From JBGPIT01 sp041485125 (GTDB lineage: Bacteria > Desulfobacterota > Binatia > UTPRO1), in contig JBGPIT010000033.1 in NCBI GenBank assembly GCA_041485125.1, positions 1 to 23,490 on the forward strand: a stretch of 23,490 nt of DNA. The letters run 5' to 3'. Numbering within the stretch: position 1 is the stretch's first letter; every line of letters starts with the position of its first letter. Under the pieces are notes generated by a model, which saw only the letters and a list, made by a program, of their open reading frames with translations, searched no databases and had not been told where the DNA came from. A program made the position numbers and the translations under genes. Below are positions 16,391 to 23,490 of this stretch, in pieces.

Positions 16391-16464
16391 AGGTGACGCT
16401 GCGCGGCTTTGCGGCGCGCGTTCGTGTGTGCGAGCTTTCCGCGACCGGGAAGGAGAGATCCTCG

Positions 16465-17268
16465 ATGACGAGTACCCCCGCCGCGCCCGAGATCGAGGCG
16501 CAGACGGTCGACGTCGATGGCGCGCCGGTGGCGCTGCGCCGCAAGGGCAGGGGACGTCCCGTCCTCTTCCTCCACGGGGCGGGGTTCACCGGGCGTTGGC
16601 TGCGGTTCCACGAGGCGCTAGCCCGCGGCGCCGACGTGATCGCGCCCGAGCATCCCGGCTTCGGCGCGACCCCGGCGCAGGAGTGGATCGAGGACTTCGA
16701 CGACCTCGTGCTGCACTACGACGCGCTTCGCCGCGAGCTCCGCATCCACGAGCCCTTCGATCTCGTCGGCTACTCGCTTGGCGGCTGGATCGCGGCGCGC
16801 TACGCGACCTGGTTCCCGGAGCAGCTCCGGTCGCTGACGTTGATCGTGCCCGCCGGGATGCCGATCCCCGGGAAGCCGCCCGTCGCGGATATCTTCATGA
16901 TGGCGCCCGAGCAGCTCTTCGCGACGCTCTTCAACGACTTCACGAATGCCGGCGAGGTCTTCATGGACATCAACGACATCGACGTCGCGGTGCACGCCTT
17001 CGAGGAGGCGTCGGCGGTTGCGGCGCTGGTGTGGGAGCGCCGGTCCGACCGCAAGCTCGTGCGCCGTCTCGCGCGGGTGACGTGCCCCGCGCTCGTCGTC
17101 GGTGCCGAGAACGACAAGCTGGTGCCGAACGAGGCCGCCGACCGCTACGCCGAGCTCCTCCCGAACGCGCGTGTGAAGCGCATTCCCGGCACCGGCCACG
17201 CGATCGCGATCGAGCAGCCCGAAGCGCTCGCGAAGACGATTCTCGATTTCCAGGAGGCGATTAGATGA
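16465..17268 (+). CDS. Alpha/beta-fold hydrolase
   Basis: A 267-residue cytoplasmic hydrolase. The oxyanion segment is FLHGAGFTG (35-43), the nucleophile is Ser104 in the elbow GYSLGGW, the acid is Asp217 in VVGAENDKLVP, and the base is His245 in PGTGHAIAIE; the triad is complete. A cap region lies at about 130-200. ATG 16465 is preferred because AAGGAGAG lies 7 nt upstream, while the frame extends to 16393. It overlaps the luciferase-like gene by 4 nt (ATGA), and the last codons contain that gene's AGGAGG site. The pair probably work on one substrate: oxidation by the monooxygenase, then hydrolysis of the ester or C-C bond. The substrate is unknown. Confidence 0.92.
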   Translation: MTSTPAAPEIEAQTVDVDGAPVALRRKGRGRPVLFLHGAGFTGRWLRFHEALARGADVIAPEHPGFGATPAQEWIEDFDDLVLHYDALRRELRIHEPFDLVGYSLGGWIAARYATWFPEQLRSLTLIVPAGMPIPGKPPVADIFMMAPEQLFATLFNDFTNAGEVFMDINDIDVAVHAFEEASAVAALVWERRSDRKLVRRLARVTCPALVVGAENDKLVPNEAADRYAELLPNARVKRIPGTGHAIAIEQPEALAKTILDFQEAIR

Positions 17269-18497
17269 GCCGCTCGCTGCAGTTCTTCCACTTCGGCTTG
17301 ATGCCGTATCCGTACATCCCCCCCGCCGAGGAGATCGAGTCGACCTGGGTGACGCTCTCGAACAAGTACTACGACCCGGTGATCGGCCATCGCCTCTACA
17401 ACGAGTACCTCGACCAGGCCGTCCTCGCGGAGAAGCTCGGGTTCGACGGCACCTGCGTGAACGAGCACCACCAGAACGCGTACGGCACGATGCCGGACCC
17501 GAACGTGATGGCGTCGCACATCGTCGCGCGGACAAAAGACCTCCGGATCGGCGTGATCGGCAACGCGCTGCCGCTGCACGGCAATCCGCTGCGCGTTGCC
17601 GAGGCGATCGCGATGCTCGACGTGATCTCCGGCGGTCGCATCATCTCCGGCTTCGTGCGCGGCACCGGCATGGAGTACCACTCGATGCGCTCGAACCCGG
17701 CGACGTCGCGCGAGCGCTTCTGGGAGGCGCACGACCTCATCATCAAGGCGTGGACCGAGGACGGGCCGTTCGATTGGCAGAGCAAGCACTTCGACATCCC
17801 GTACGTGAACACCTGGCCGCGCCCGTTTCAGAAGCCGCACCCGCCAATCTGGCTGCCGGGCCAGGGCTCGATGGAGACGATCCGCGAGGCGGCGAAGCGC
17901 CGCTACCCCTTCATGATGGTGTTCGCGCCGCTCGCGTTCACCAAGGTGAACTACGACATGTACCGGCGCGCCGCGAACGAGTTCGGCTACGAGCCCGCGC
18001 CCGAGCAGCTCGCGTTCTGCGTCGGCACCTACGTCGCCGAGACCGACGAGAAAGCGCACCAGGAGGCCAAGGAGCACATCATGTGGCTCTTCCACACCGG
18101 CCTGAAGGTGCCCGATCAATTCTTCATGCCGCCGGGCTACACCAGCGGGAAGTCGCTGCGCGGCATGCTGATGGGCCGCGACAAGTACAACATCAAGCCG
18201 TTCTGGGAGCTCACCTACGAGGAGCTGATCGATCAGCAGTACGTGATCGTCGGCTCGCCCGACACCGTCGCCGAGAAGCTCGCGATCTACACCGACCAGC
18301 TCGGCGCCGGCATCCACGTCGCCGGCGGCATGCAGGTGGGCACGATGCCGAACTGGAAGGTCGTGAAGAACATGACGCTCTTCGCCGAGGAGGTCATGCC
18401 GCACTTTCGTCCACCGGGGAACCTGCCGGCGTGGAAGCGCGGCGTGCCGATGCCGGGTGCACCGGGGTCGTTTGAGCGGCAACACGCGGCGTCGTAG
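17265..18497 (+). CDS. Luciferase-like (LLM class) flavin-dependent monooxygenase
   Basis: A 410-residue TIM-barrel oxidoreductase of the bacterial luciferase superfamily. Visible features are the conserved CVNEHHQNAYG segment (about 64-74), the ALPLHGNPLRVAEAIAMLDVISGGRIISGFVRG stretch (94-130 region) that binds flavin phosphate, and PPIWLPGQGS in the C-terminal half. The C-terminus IVGSPDTVAEKLAIY is the usual closing helix region. It would use FMNH2 or F420H2; the sequence alone does not decide. An AGGAGG site lies 7 nt before ATG 17265, inside the hydrolase gene, and the two genes are translationally coupled. Enzymes of this group oxidise aldehydes, ketones, sulfonates or related compounds. 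Confidence 0.93.
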   Translation: MSRSLQFFHFGLMPYPYIPPAEEIESTWVTLSNKYYDPVIGHRLYNEYLDQAVLAEKLGFDGTCVNEHHQNAYGTMPDPNVMASHIVARTKDLRIGVIGNALPLHGNPLRVAEAIAMLDVISGGRIISGFVRGTGMEYHSMRSNPATSRERFWEAHDLIIKAWTEDGPFDWQSKHFDIPYVNTWPRPFQKPHPPIWLPGQGSMETIREAAKRRYPFMMVFAPLAFTKVNYDMYRRAANEFGYEPAPEQLAFCVGTYVAETDEKAHQEAKEHIMWLFHTGLKVPDQFFMPPGYTSGKSLRGMLMGRDKYNIKPFWELTYEELIDQQYVIVGSPDTVAEKLAIYTDQLGAGIHVAGGMQVGTMPNWKVVKNMTLFAEEVMPHFRPPGNLPAWKRGVPMPGAPGSFERQHAAS

Positions 18498-18534
18498 TCG
18501 GCGCGCCGCTCGTGGGCTCGACCGCCGGGAGAGC

Positions 18535-19176
18535 TCACTCGGGGTAAAAGACCCGCAGGCCGAAGGTGTAGACCAACACATCCATGTCGAGCTTGTGGCG
18601 ACCGGTGAGCGTCCCGATCTCCGAGTCGGCGCCGAAGATGTACTTGAGCTCCACGCCGAGCGTGACGTTGTTCATGATGAAGTATTCGAGCCCGCCGCCG
18701 CCGGTTCCGACCGGCACTTGGTCGTTGCCGAAGAAGACCGGCGAGTCCGAATCCTTCTGCTCGACCTCGGTGAAGCGGAAGCCGCCGCCGGCGATGAGAT
18801 AGGGCGTGAGCCGGTCGTTCAGGATCGGATACCGCCAGCGGATCTGCCCGAGGAGCGTCCACCACGGGTAGAAGGCGGTCCGGCCGCCAGTCGACGCGAG
18901 GACGAGGCCCTGCTTCGAGCGCTCGCCCGCGACCTCGAACCCCCAGTGTTTGTCCCAGTTGAAACCGAGGACGGCGCCGCCGAGCGTCTCCGAGTTCTTC
19001 TCGAGGTGGATCTCGGAGTCGCTCTTCGTGTCCTTGAAGATCGGGAAGCCGCCGACGCGCAGGCCGAGATAGCCGCGGAGCCCGTCCCCGTCGTAGGCCC
19101 AGGACGGTGGCGCCGACCTTCCGACGGCCGACAGCACGATCAACCCGATCAGCAACCACCGAACGCATGAACGCAT
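18535..19176 (-). CDS. Outer-membrane beta-barrel protein
   Basis: A 213-residue exported protein. The signal peptide ends near AAPPSWA-type residues (positions 22-28; WAYDGDG follows). The mature part alternates polar and hydrophobic residues in about eight strands (GYLGLRVGGF, ETLGGAVLGFNW, HWGFEVAGE, LLGQIRWRYPI, TPYLIAGGGFRF, GGGLEYFIMNN, VTLGVELKYIF, VYTFGLRVFYPE) and ends with aromatic residues, as beta-barrels do. This fits the small OmpW/OmpA-like barrel class; the function is unknown. ATG 19176 has GGAGG 4 nt upstream; the longer frame to 19239 is not needed. It converges with the monooxygenase gene across a 37-nt gap. Confidence 0.88.
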   Translation of the reverse strand: MRSCVRWLLIGLIVLSAVGRSAPPSWAYDGDGLRGYLGLRVGGFPIFKDTKSDSEIHLEKNSETLGGAVLGFNWDKHWGFEVAGERSKQGLVLASTGGRTAFYPWWTLLGQIRWRYPILNDRLTPYLIAGGGFRFTEVEQKDSDSPVFFGNDQVPVGTGGGGLEYFIMNNVTLGVELKYIFGADSEIGTLTGRHKLDMDVLVYTFGLRVFYPE

Positions 19177-19360
19177 AGTTCCTCCACCGTTGCGGAGCCG
19201 TTTGGGGCGCGCTCCATAACGCGCCAACGACGCGAGCACAACCGCGCGCGGACCGGACCGCCTTGCCTGCGAGGGCGCACGCGATGACGACGAGGAGCCT
19301 CCTTCGGTCGTGACGAGTAGCGTTCACCGCCCGTCGCGACGTGTGGTACGGTCGCTTCGC

Positions 19361-19948
19361 ATGTCCGCACCGAAGCGCAAGGCCACGTACGACGACTTGC
19401 TCCGCGTGCCGGATACGATGGTCGCCGAGATCGTCGACGGCGAGCTGTACACGTCTCCTCGTCCTGCGACACCCCATGCGCGTGCGGAGGTAGCGATTGC
19501 CCGCGCCCTCGCGGCCTTCGACGACGATCCCTCGCGGCCGGGAGCGCTCGGCGGCTGGTGGATCCTGATCGAGCCGGAGCTCCACTTCGGCGACGACGTC
19601 CTCGTCCCGGATCTCGCGGGCTGGCGCCGTTCGCGGATGCCGACGATCCCGAACGCGCCCGCGATCATGCTCGCGCCAGACTGGGTGTGCGAGGTCGTCT
19701 CACCACGGACCGGCGCCCTCGATCGCAAACGGAAGATGCCGGTTTACGCGCGCGAGGGCGTCGAGCACATCTGGCTGGTCGATCCGCTCGCCCGCACGCT
19801 GGAGGCCTACCAGTTGGACGCGGGACGGTGGGTTCTCGGCGACGTACATGGAGACGCTGCGCGCGTCCGGGTTCCGCCGTTCGAGGCGCTCGAGATGGAG
19901 CTCGCTCGCTGGTGGCTCGAGCCCGCCGCCGCGACGCCCGCCGCCTGA
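19361..19948 (+). CDS. Uma2-family (DUF820) PD-(D/E)XK nuclease-fold protein
   Basis: A 195-residue protein of the Uma2 family. The opening YDDLLRVPDTMVAEIVDGELY is the family's usual start, and the nuclease-fold core is visible: Asp84 in VLVPDLAGW, Glu111 in CEVVSPRT and Lys125 in DRKRKMPVYA, followed by GVEHIWLVDP. The catalytic set is complete. Members are predicted DNA endonucleases, often found singly and possibly mobile; the biological role is unclear. ATG 19361 is chosen as the start of the conserved region; no strong ribosome-binding site is seen. It diverges from the beta-barrel gene across a 184-nt gap in which I see nothing further, and converges on the kinase gene. Confidence 0.92.
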   Translation: MSAPKRKATYDDLLRVPDTMVAEIVDGELYTSPRPATPHARAEVAIARALAAFDDDPSRPGALGGWWILIEPELHFGDDVLVPDLAGWRRSRMPTIPNAPAIMLAPDWVCEVVSPRTGALDRKRKMPVYAREGVEHIWLVDPLARTLEAYQLDAGRWVLGDVHGDAARVRVPPFEALEMELARWWLEPAAATPAA

Positions 19949-20043
19949 GCACGCTCTGTCGACGACAGCTGCCGGAGTCGCCTAGAGACCGCGACGCCCC
20001 GCCCGTGAAGGGATGACTGTCCCGCGTCCGAGTCTCTTCGACG

Positions 20044-21306
20044 TCAGCGCGCGTCATCGTCATCCATCGGGTAGTCTGCCGCCGCGTCGTTGCCGCGCGG
20101 CGGCGGGAGGTCGACCGTGATCGTGGTTCCCTCGCCGGGCGCGCTGTCGAGACGCAGCGTTCCTCCGAGAAGGGCCGTGTAGCGCCGCACGATGCCGAGG
20201 CCGAGGCCGACCCCTTCGTAACGCCGCGTGGACGAGCCGTCGAGCTGGCGGAAGTCGTCGAAGACGAGCGTGCGCGACTCGGCGGGAAGCCCAATGCCGG
20301 TGTCGCTCACGGTGAGCACGATGCCCATCTGATCGCGTGTCGCGAACGCCACCCGGACGCCGCCGTCGTGAGTGAACTTGATCGCGTTGCTCACGAGATG
20401 GTACGCGATCGTCCGCAGCTTCTCCCGATCGCTCACCACCACGCACGGCTCGGCCGGGATCTCCCACGTGAGCCGAAGCGTTTTGTCGTCGTTCAGCAAC
20501 TCGGCTTCGTGGCGGAGCTCCCTGGCGAGCGCGGGTAGGCTGACCCGCGAGAGCGAGATGCCGACCGTCCCGCTGCGGAGCTGCTGCACGGCCAACAGCG
20601 ATTGCACCAGCTCGTGCAGGCGCCGCGACTGCGTGGACACGCCGTTGAGCATCGCGCGGGCCGAGTCGCCGATGTCGGGGGGCAGCTCGTCCGGCAGCAG
20701 CTCGAGATACCCCAGGATGGCATTGAGGGGCGTTCGCAGCTCGTGCGAAACATTCGCGACGATCTCGCGCTTCACGCGCTCGCCCTCTTCGCTCTTGAGA
20801 TAGAGCGCTTCGGTTTCCGCTGCCTGCGCCGCGACCATCGCGGTCCGAGCCGCGACCTTCTCCTCGAGATCGAGAGCGTGTGCCGCGAGACGCTGCCGCG
20901 CCGCCTCGAGCTCGCGCTCGAGCTCGACGCGCTCGAGCACCCGCTCGACGGTGAGGCGGAGCGCCGGCGCGGAATCGACCGATTTCGGCACGTAATCGTA
21001 CGCTCCGGCGCGCAGCGTCTCGACCGCGGTTGCCAGATCGCCCTGGCCGGTCAGCATGACGACTGGAGGATGCGCACGGTCCCCGAGCGCCCGCAGGATC
21101 TCGAGGCCGGTGCAGCCGGGCAGATTGAAATCGAGCAGCAGCAGGTCGAACTTTTCGGCCGCGAGACGCGTCTCCGCCTCCGTCCAGCTTCCGACGGCGA
21201 CGACCTCGGCCGGGCCGGGGGGAACGCTGAGGCCGGCGAGCGCGCGCCGGGCAAGCTCGCGGTCGGCGTCGTTGTCTTCGATCAGGAGGATGCGAATTCC
21301 CGTCAT
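20044..21306 (-). CDS. Response-regulator receiver / histidine kinase fusion (REC-HisKA-HATPase)
   Basis: A 420-residue soluble signalling protein from ATG 21306 (a GTG two codons earlier is the alternative). The N-terminal receiver (about 4-125) has the acidic pair in IEDND, phospho-acceptor Asp59 in LLLLDFNLPG and Lys108 in DYVPKS. A coiled coil (about 125-175, LERELEAARQRLAAHALDLEEKV) links to HisKA with phospho-His188 in NVSHELRTPLN. The ATPase follows with the N box HLVSNAIKFT, G1 DTGIGLP and G2 GVGLGLGIV. There are no membrane segments, so the input is probably phosphoryl transfer to the receiver. It follows the lone receiver gene by 63 nt on the same strand. Confidence 0.93.
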   Translation of the reverse strand: MTGIRILLIEDNDADRELARRALAGLSVPPGPAEVVAVGSWTEAETRLAAEKFDLLLLDFNLPGCTGLEILRALGDRAHPPVVMLTGQGDLATAVETLRAGAYDYVPKSVDSAPALRLTVERVLERVELERELEAARQRLAAHALDLEEKVAARTAMVAAQAAETEALYLKSEEGERVKREIVANVSHELRTPLNAILGYLELLPDELPPDIGDSARAMLNGVSTQSRRLHELVQSLLAVQQLRSGTVGISLSRVSLPALARELRHEAELLNDDKTLRLTWEIPAEPCVVVSDREKLRTIAYHLVSNAIKFTHDGGVRVAFATRDQMGIVLTVSDTGIGLPAESRTLVFDDFRQLDGSSTRRYEGVGLGLGIVRRYTALLGGTLRLDSAPGEGTTITVDLPPPRGNDAAADYPMDDDDAR

Positions 21307-21369
21307 GCACACCTGTCGAATCGCGCTCGTCGCTCGGCGAGCGTGATCACGTCGTCGCTCTCGGCGGGA

Positions 21370-21822
21370 TCAGTGAGGCGCGGCCGTCGCCGTGCGCTCG
21401 GAGAGGCTGTCTCGAATCGCGTCTAGCAGCGTGTCGGCGTCCAAGGGCTTACCGAAACAGCGCCTCACACCGCCCCCCGCGGCAGTCGGCATGAGCGGAG
21501 CGTTGAATGCGGACACGACGAAGATCGGTACGGCAGAGAGATCGGGATCACCGTCCTCGAGGAGCTCGAGAACCTCGAAGCCGCTCATGACCGGCATCAT
21601 GAGATCGAGCAGCATCAGATCGGGCTTGCGCTCACTGCGGACGATGTCGAGGGCGACAGCGCCGTTTTCGGCGAGGCGGACCGTGTATCCTTCCCCTTCG
21701 AGCAGGGCCTCCAATGCCTCGCGAATCCCGACGTCATCGTCGACGACGAGGATCTCGCCTAAGGTGATTTGCGTAGTTCCGTCGAGATGCGTGCTCACGG
21801 CCGATCGATTCTCCTGGGTCAT
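21370..21822 (-). CDS. Single-domain response regulator (receiver only)
   Basis: A 150-residue protein from ATG 21822 (AAGG lies 6 nt upstream). It is one receiver domain: acidic VVDDDVG, the phospho-acceptor Asp in LMLLDLMMPVMSGFEVLELL, and the Lys in RCFGKPLD. The first 20 residues are a short leader, and the C-terminus is a 10-residue tail without an output domain. Such CheY-like proteins act by binding a partner or by shuttling phosphate. An ATG at 21906 would extend the frame across the divergent gene's start and is not favoured. It is followed by the REC-kinase gene on the same strand and diverges from the GAF kinase. Confidence 0.9.
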   Translation of the reverse strand: MTQENRSAVSTHLDGTTQITLGEILVVDDDVGIREALEALLEGEGYTVRLAENGAVALDIVRSERKPDLMLLDLMMPVMSGFEVLELLEDGDPDLSAVPIFVVSAFNAPLMPTAAGGGVRRCFGKPLDADTLLDAIRDSLSERTATAAPH

Positions 21823-21830
21823 TTTCAGCC

Positions 21831-21860
21831 TTGGCAGCTCGACCGACAAGGACCAATCAT
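21831..21860 (+). promoter_or_regulatory. Candidate promoter for the REC-GAF-kinase gene
   Basis: TTGGCA (21831-21836, five of six to -35) and AATCAT (21855-21860, four of six to -10) are 18 nt apart in the 61-nt divergent gap. The start codon lies 23 nt after the -10. Confidence 0.3.
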
Positions 21861-21883
21861 GACTTTCGAGAGGCCGGATTTGC

Positions 21884-23461
21884 GTGCCCTTGCTCGTTCT
21901 CGTCATCGAAGACTCGCCGACGGACGCCCTGTTGCTCGAACGTGAGCTCCGCCGCGGCGGCTACGATCCCGTCGTCGAGCGGGTCGAGACCCGTGCGGCG
22001 CTTACCGCTGCGCTCCCACGTCGACCCTGGGACGTCGTGATCTCGGACTACTCCCTCCCGGGATGGAGCGGCACGGACGCGCTCGTGATCGTCAAGGAAT
22101 CCAGCGCGGACCTGCCGTTCATCCTCGTCTCGGGAATGATCGGCGAGGAGATCGCGGTGCAGGCGATCAAGGCGGGCGCCAACGACTACCTCTTGAAGGA
22201 TCGTCTCGCCCGCTTGCCGGCGGCCATTGCCCGCGCGTTGGAAGAGGCGGAGCTTCGTCGCGACCGCCGTCGCTCGCGAGCCGCGCTTGCGTTTCTCGCC
22301 CGGGCGAGTGCTCGACTCTTCGAGTCGCTGAATGAGGTCGCGGTCGCGGAAACGCTCGTCGCTCTCGCCGTTCCGTTGCTGGGAGACTACGCCGTCGTCG
22401 ATCTCGTCGCCGATCCGGGCACGCTTCGGAGAGTCGCGATCAGCGCGCCGTCGGCTGCGACGGATGAGGCGGCGCGCACCGCGATGGATGACGGGGTTGC
22501 GCTCGATGCGAGTACGAATCGGCTTGCGCACGAAGCGCTGCACCGTCTCGAGCTCGTGCTCGAGGAAGGCATCGGCGTGAGCGGACGTCCGGGTCTTTCC
22601 CTGTTGGCGCTGCCGCTCGCGGCACGGAGCGACGCGCTCGGCGTGCTGACGCTCGCCGTCAGCTCACCGCCGCGCTCGTTCGTCGCGGCGGACGTCGCGC
22701 TCGCGGAGGAGCTTGCCGGGCGAGCGAACGTCGCTTTCGACAACGCGCGGCTCTATCGCGAGGCACAGGAGGCGATTGCGGCGCGCGAGGATTTTCTTCT
22801 TCTCGCCTCGCACGAATTGAAGACGCCGCTCACGCCGCTCTTGCTCCAGGTGCAGGCACTCCTGCACGCCTCGTCCACGGCAACGCCAGCGTCGGCTCCG
22901 CCGACCCTTCGCAAAGGACTCGACGCCACCCTTCGCCACGTGCAGCGGCTCGGACGTCTCGTCGATCAGCTCCTCGACGTGTCGAGCCTCGGCGCGGATC
23001 GATTGGAGCTCACCCGCGAGCGTCTCGACCTCGCGGCGTTCGCGGGCGAGGTCGCGCAGGGCTTTACGCCGCAAGCCGCCGATGCCGGCTGCCCTCTCGT
23101 CGTCGAGACCCGAGGCCCGGTGTGGGGTCATTGGGACCGGACGCGCATCGGCCAAGTGCTGGGGAATCTCTTGAACAACGCCTTCAAGTTCGGCGCCGGC
23201 AAGCCGGTCGAGCTCCTCGTCGAGCAACAGGGGAAGAACGCGCGCGTTCAAGTCCGCGACGGTGGCCAGGGGATCTCGTCCGCCGATCGGGCGCGGATCT
23301 TCGCGCGCTTCGAGCGCGCGGTCTCCGTCCGCCGCTACGGCGGCTTCGGCCTCGGTCTCTGGGTGGCACGCCAGGTCGTCGAAGCGCACGGCGGCACGAT
23401 CGAGGTCGCGAGTGAGCCCAACGAAGGTGCGACGTTCATCGTCGAGTTGCCCGCCGAGTAG
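21884..23461 (+). CDS. REC-GAF-histidine kinase
   Basis: A 525-residue soluble kinase starting at GTG 21884 (GAGAGG lies about 10 nt upstream). Domains in order: a receiver (1-120) with Asp55 in VVISDYSLPG and Lys105 in YLLKDRLA; a GAF-like domain (about 140-290), seen as AALAFLARASARLFESL followed by LALPLAARSDALGVLTLAV; HisKA with His310 in LLLASHELKTPLTPLLL; and an ATPase (about 400-525) with N box GNLLNNAFKFG, G1 DGGQGIS and G2 GFGLGLWV. All catalytic residues are kept. No transmembrane segment is present, so the GAF domain would sense a soluble ligand or redox state. It diverges from the lone receiver and REC-kinase genes, and the three probably exchange phosphate. Confidence 0.94.
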   Translation: MPLLVLVIEDSPTDALLLERELRRGGYDPVVERVETRAALTAALPRRPWDVVISDYSLPGWSGTDALVIVKESSADLPFILVSGMIGEEIAVQAIKAGANDYLLKDRLARLPAAIARALEEAELRRDRRRSRAALAFLARASARLFESLNEVAVAETLVALAVPLLGDYAVVDLVADPGTLRRVAISAPSAATDEAARTAMDDGVALDASTNRLAHEALHRLELVLEEGIGVSGRPGLSLLALPLAARSDALGVLTLAVSSPPRSFVAADVALAEELAGRANVAFDNARLYREAQEAIAAREDFLLLASHELKTPLTPLLLQVQALLHASSTATPASAPPTLRKGLDATLRHVQRLGRLVDQLLDVSSLGADRLELTRERLDLAAFAGEVAQGFTPQAADAGCPLVVETRGPVWGHWDRTRIGQVLGNLLNNAFKFGAGKPVELLVEQQGKNARVQVRDGGQGISSADRARIFARFERAVSVRRYGGFGLGLWVARQVVEAHGGTIEVASEPNEGATFIVELPAE

Positions 23462-23490
23462 CGCGCCGACCGACCAGTAACGCTGACGTC

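Noticed and set aside
16195..16611. N-terminal extension of the amidohydrolase frame to 16611
   Set aside because: A signal peptide begins at ATG 16194, and the extension runs antisense through the start of the alpha/beta hydrolase.
19949..20043. Short inverted repeats (CTGTC/GACAG at 19956-19968; GGGA/TCCC) as a terminator between Uma2 and the kinase
   Set aside because: Stems are only 4-5 bp with no T-run; too weak to list.

Overview
The window is dense, high-GC bacterial DNA with short intergenic gaps and very GC-rich third codon positions. The organism is Gram-negative: there is a small outer-membrane beta-barrel protein, lipoprotein-type signal peptides and a sigma-54 regulator. A single-chain acyl-CoA carboxylase, a luciferase-like monooxygenase, a DUF4331 protein and a CGDG-type cysteine-rich secreted protein together suggest a soil or sediment lineage formerly placed in the Deltaproteobacteria (Binatota- or Myxococcota-like). 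That placement is inference only; no rRNA or marker gene is present. I see no tRNA, rRNA, CRISPR array or insertion sequence.

Left part (1-4.8 kb, minus strand): a partial transglutaminase-like gene lies 17 nt downstream of a coniferyl-aldehyde-dehydrogenase-type ALDH. Upstream is a PspF-like sigma-54 activator with no sensor domain. A near-consensus -24/-12 promoter lies just before a GTG start of this activator, so its likely start is internal to the longest reading frame. A TetA-like MFS exporter and a 49-residue basic small protein follow. Next on the plus strand (4.9-8.6 kb) come a HemN-like radical SAM protein and a coupled pair: a secreted DUF4331 protein and a TPR lipoprotein. The TPR frame runs 212 nt into the convergent carboxylase gene.

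Middle part (8.4-16.2 kb): a fused biotin carboxylase/BCCP/carboxyltransferase (minus) is divergent from a secreted cysteine-rich protein (plus). A vapBC-type toxin-antitoxin operon follows, with a three-arm CTTTAC/GTAAAG operator embedded in its promoter. A minus-strand operon then encodes an amidohydrolase lipoprotein, an AhpC-type peroxiredoxin and a small CPAC thioredoxin-like protein that may reduce the peroxiredoxin.

Right part (16.2-23.5 kb): a decayed alpha/beta-hydrolase remnant precedes an intact alpha/beta hydrolase whose stop overlaps the start of a luciferase-like flavin monooxygenase. A beta-barrel protein and a Uma2-family nuclease come next. The window ends in a divergent two-component cluster: a REC-histidine kinase, a lone receiver, and a REC-GAF-histidine kinase. 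None has a DNA-binding output domain, which suggests a phosphorelay or protein-level signalling.

The most useful second-look items are the sigma-54 self-promoter, the vapBC operator with a predicted leaderless start, the tandem repeats at the DUF4331 promoter, the carboxylase/TPR overlap, and the peroxiredoxin-thioredoxin operon.
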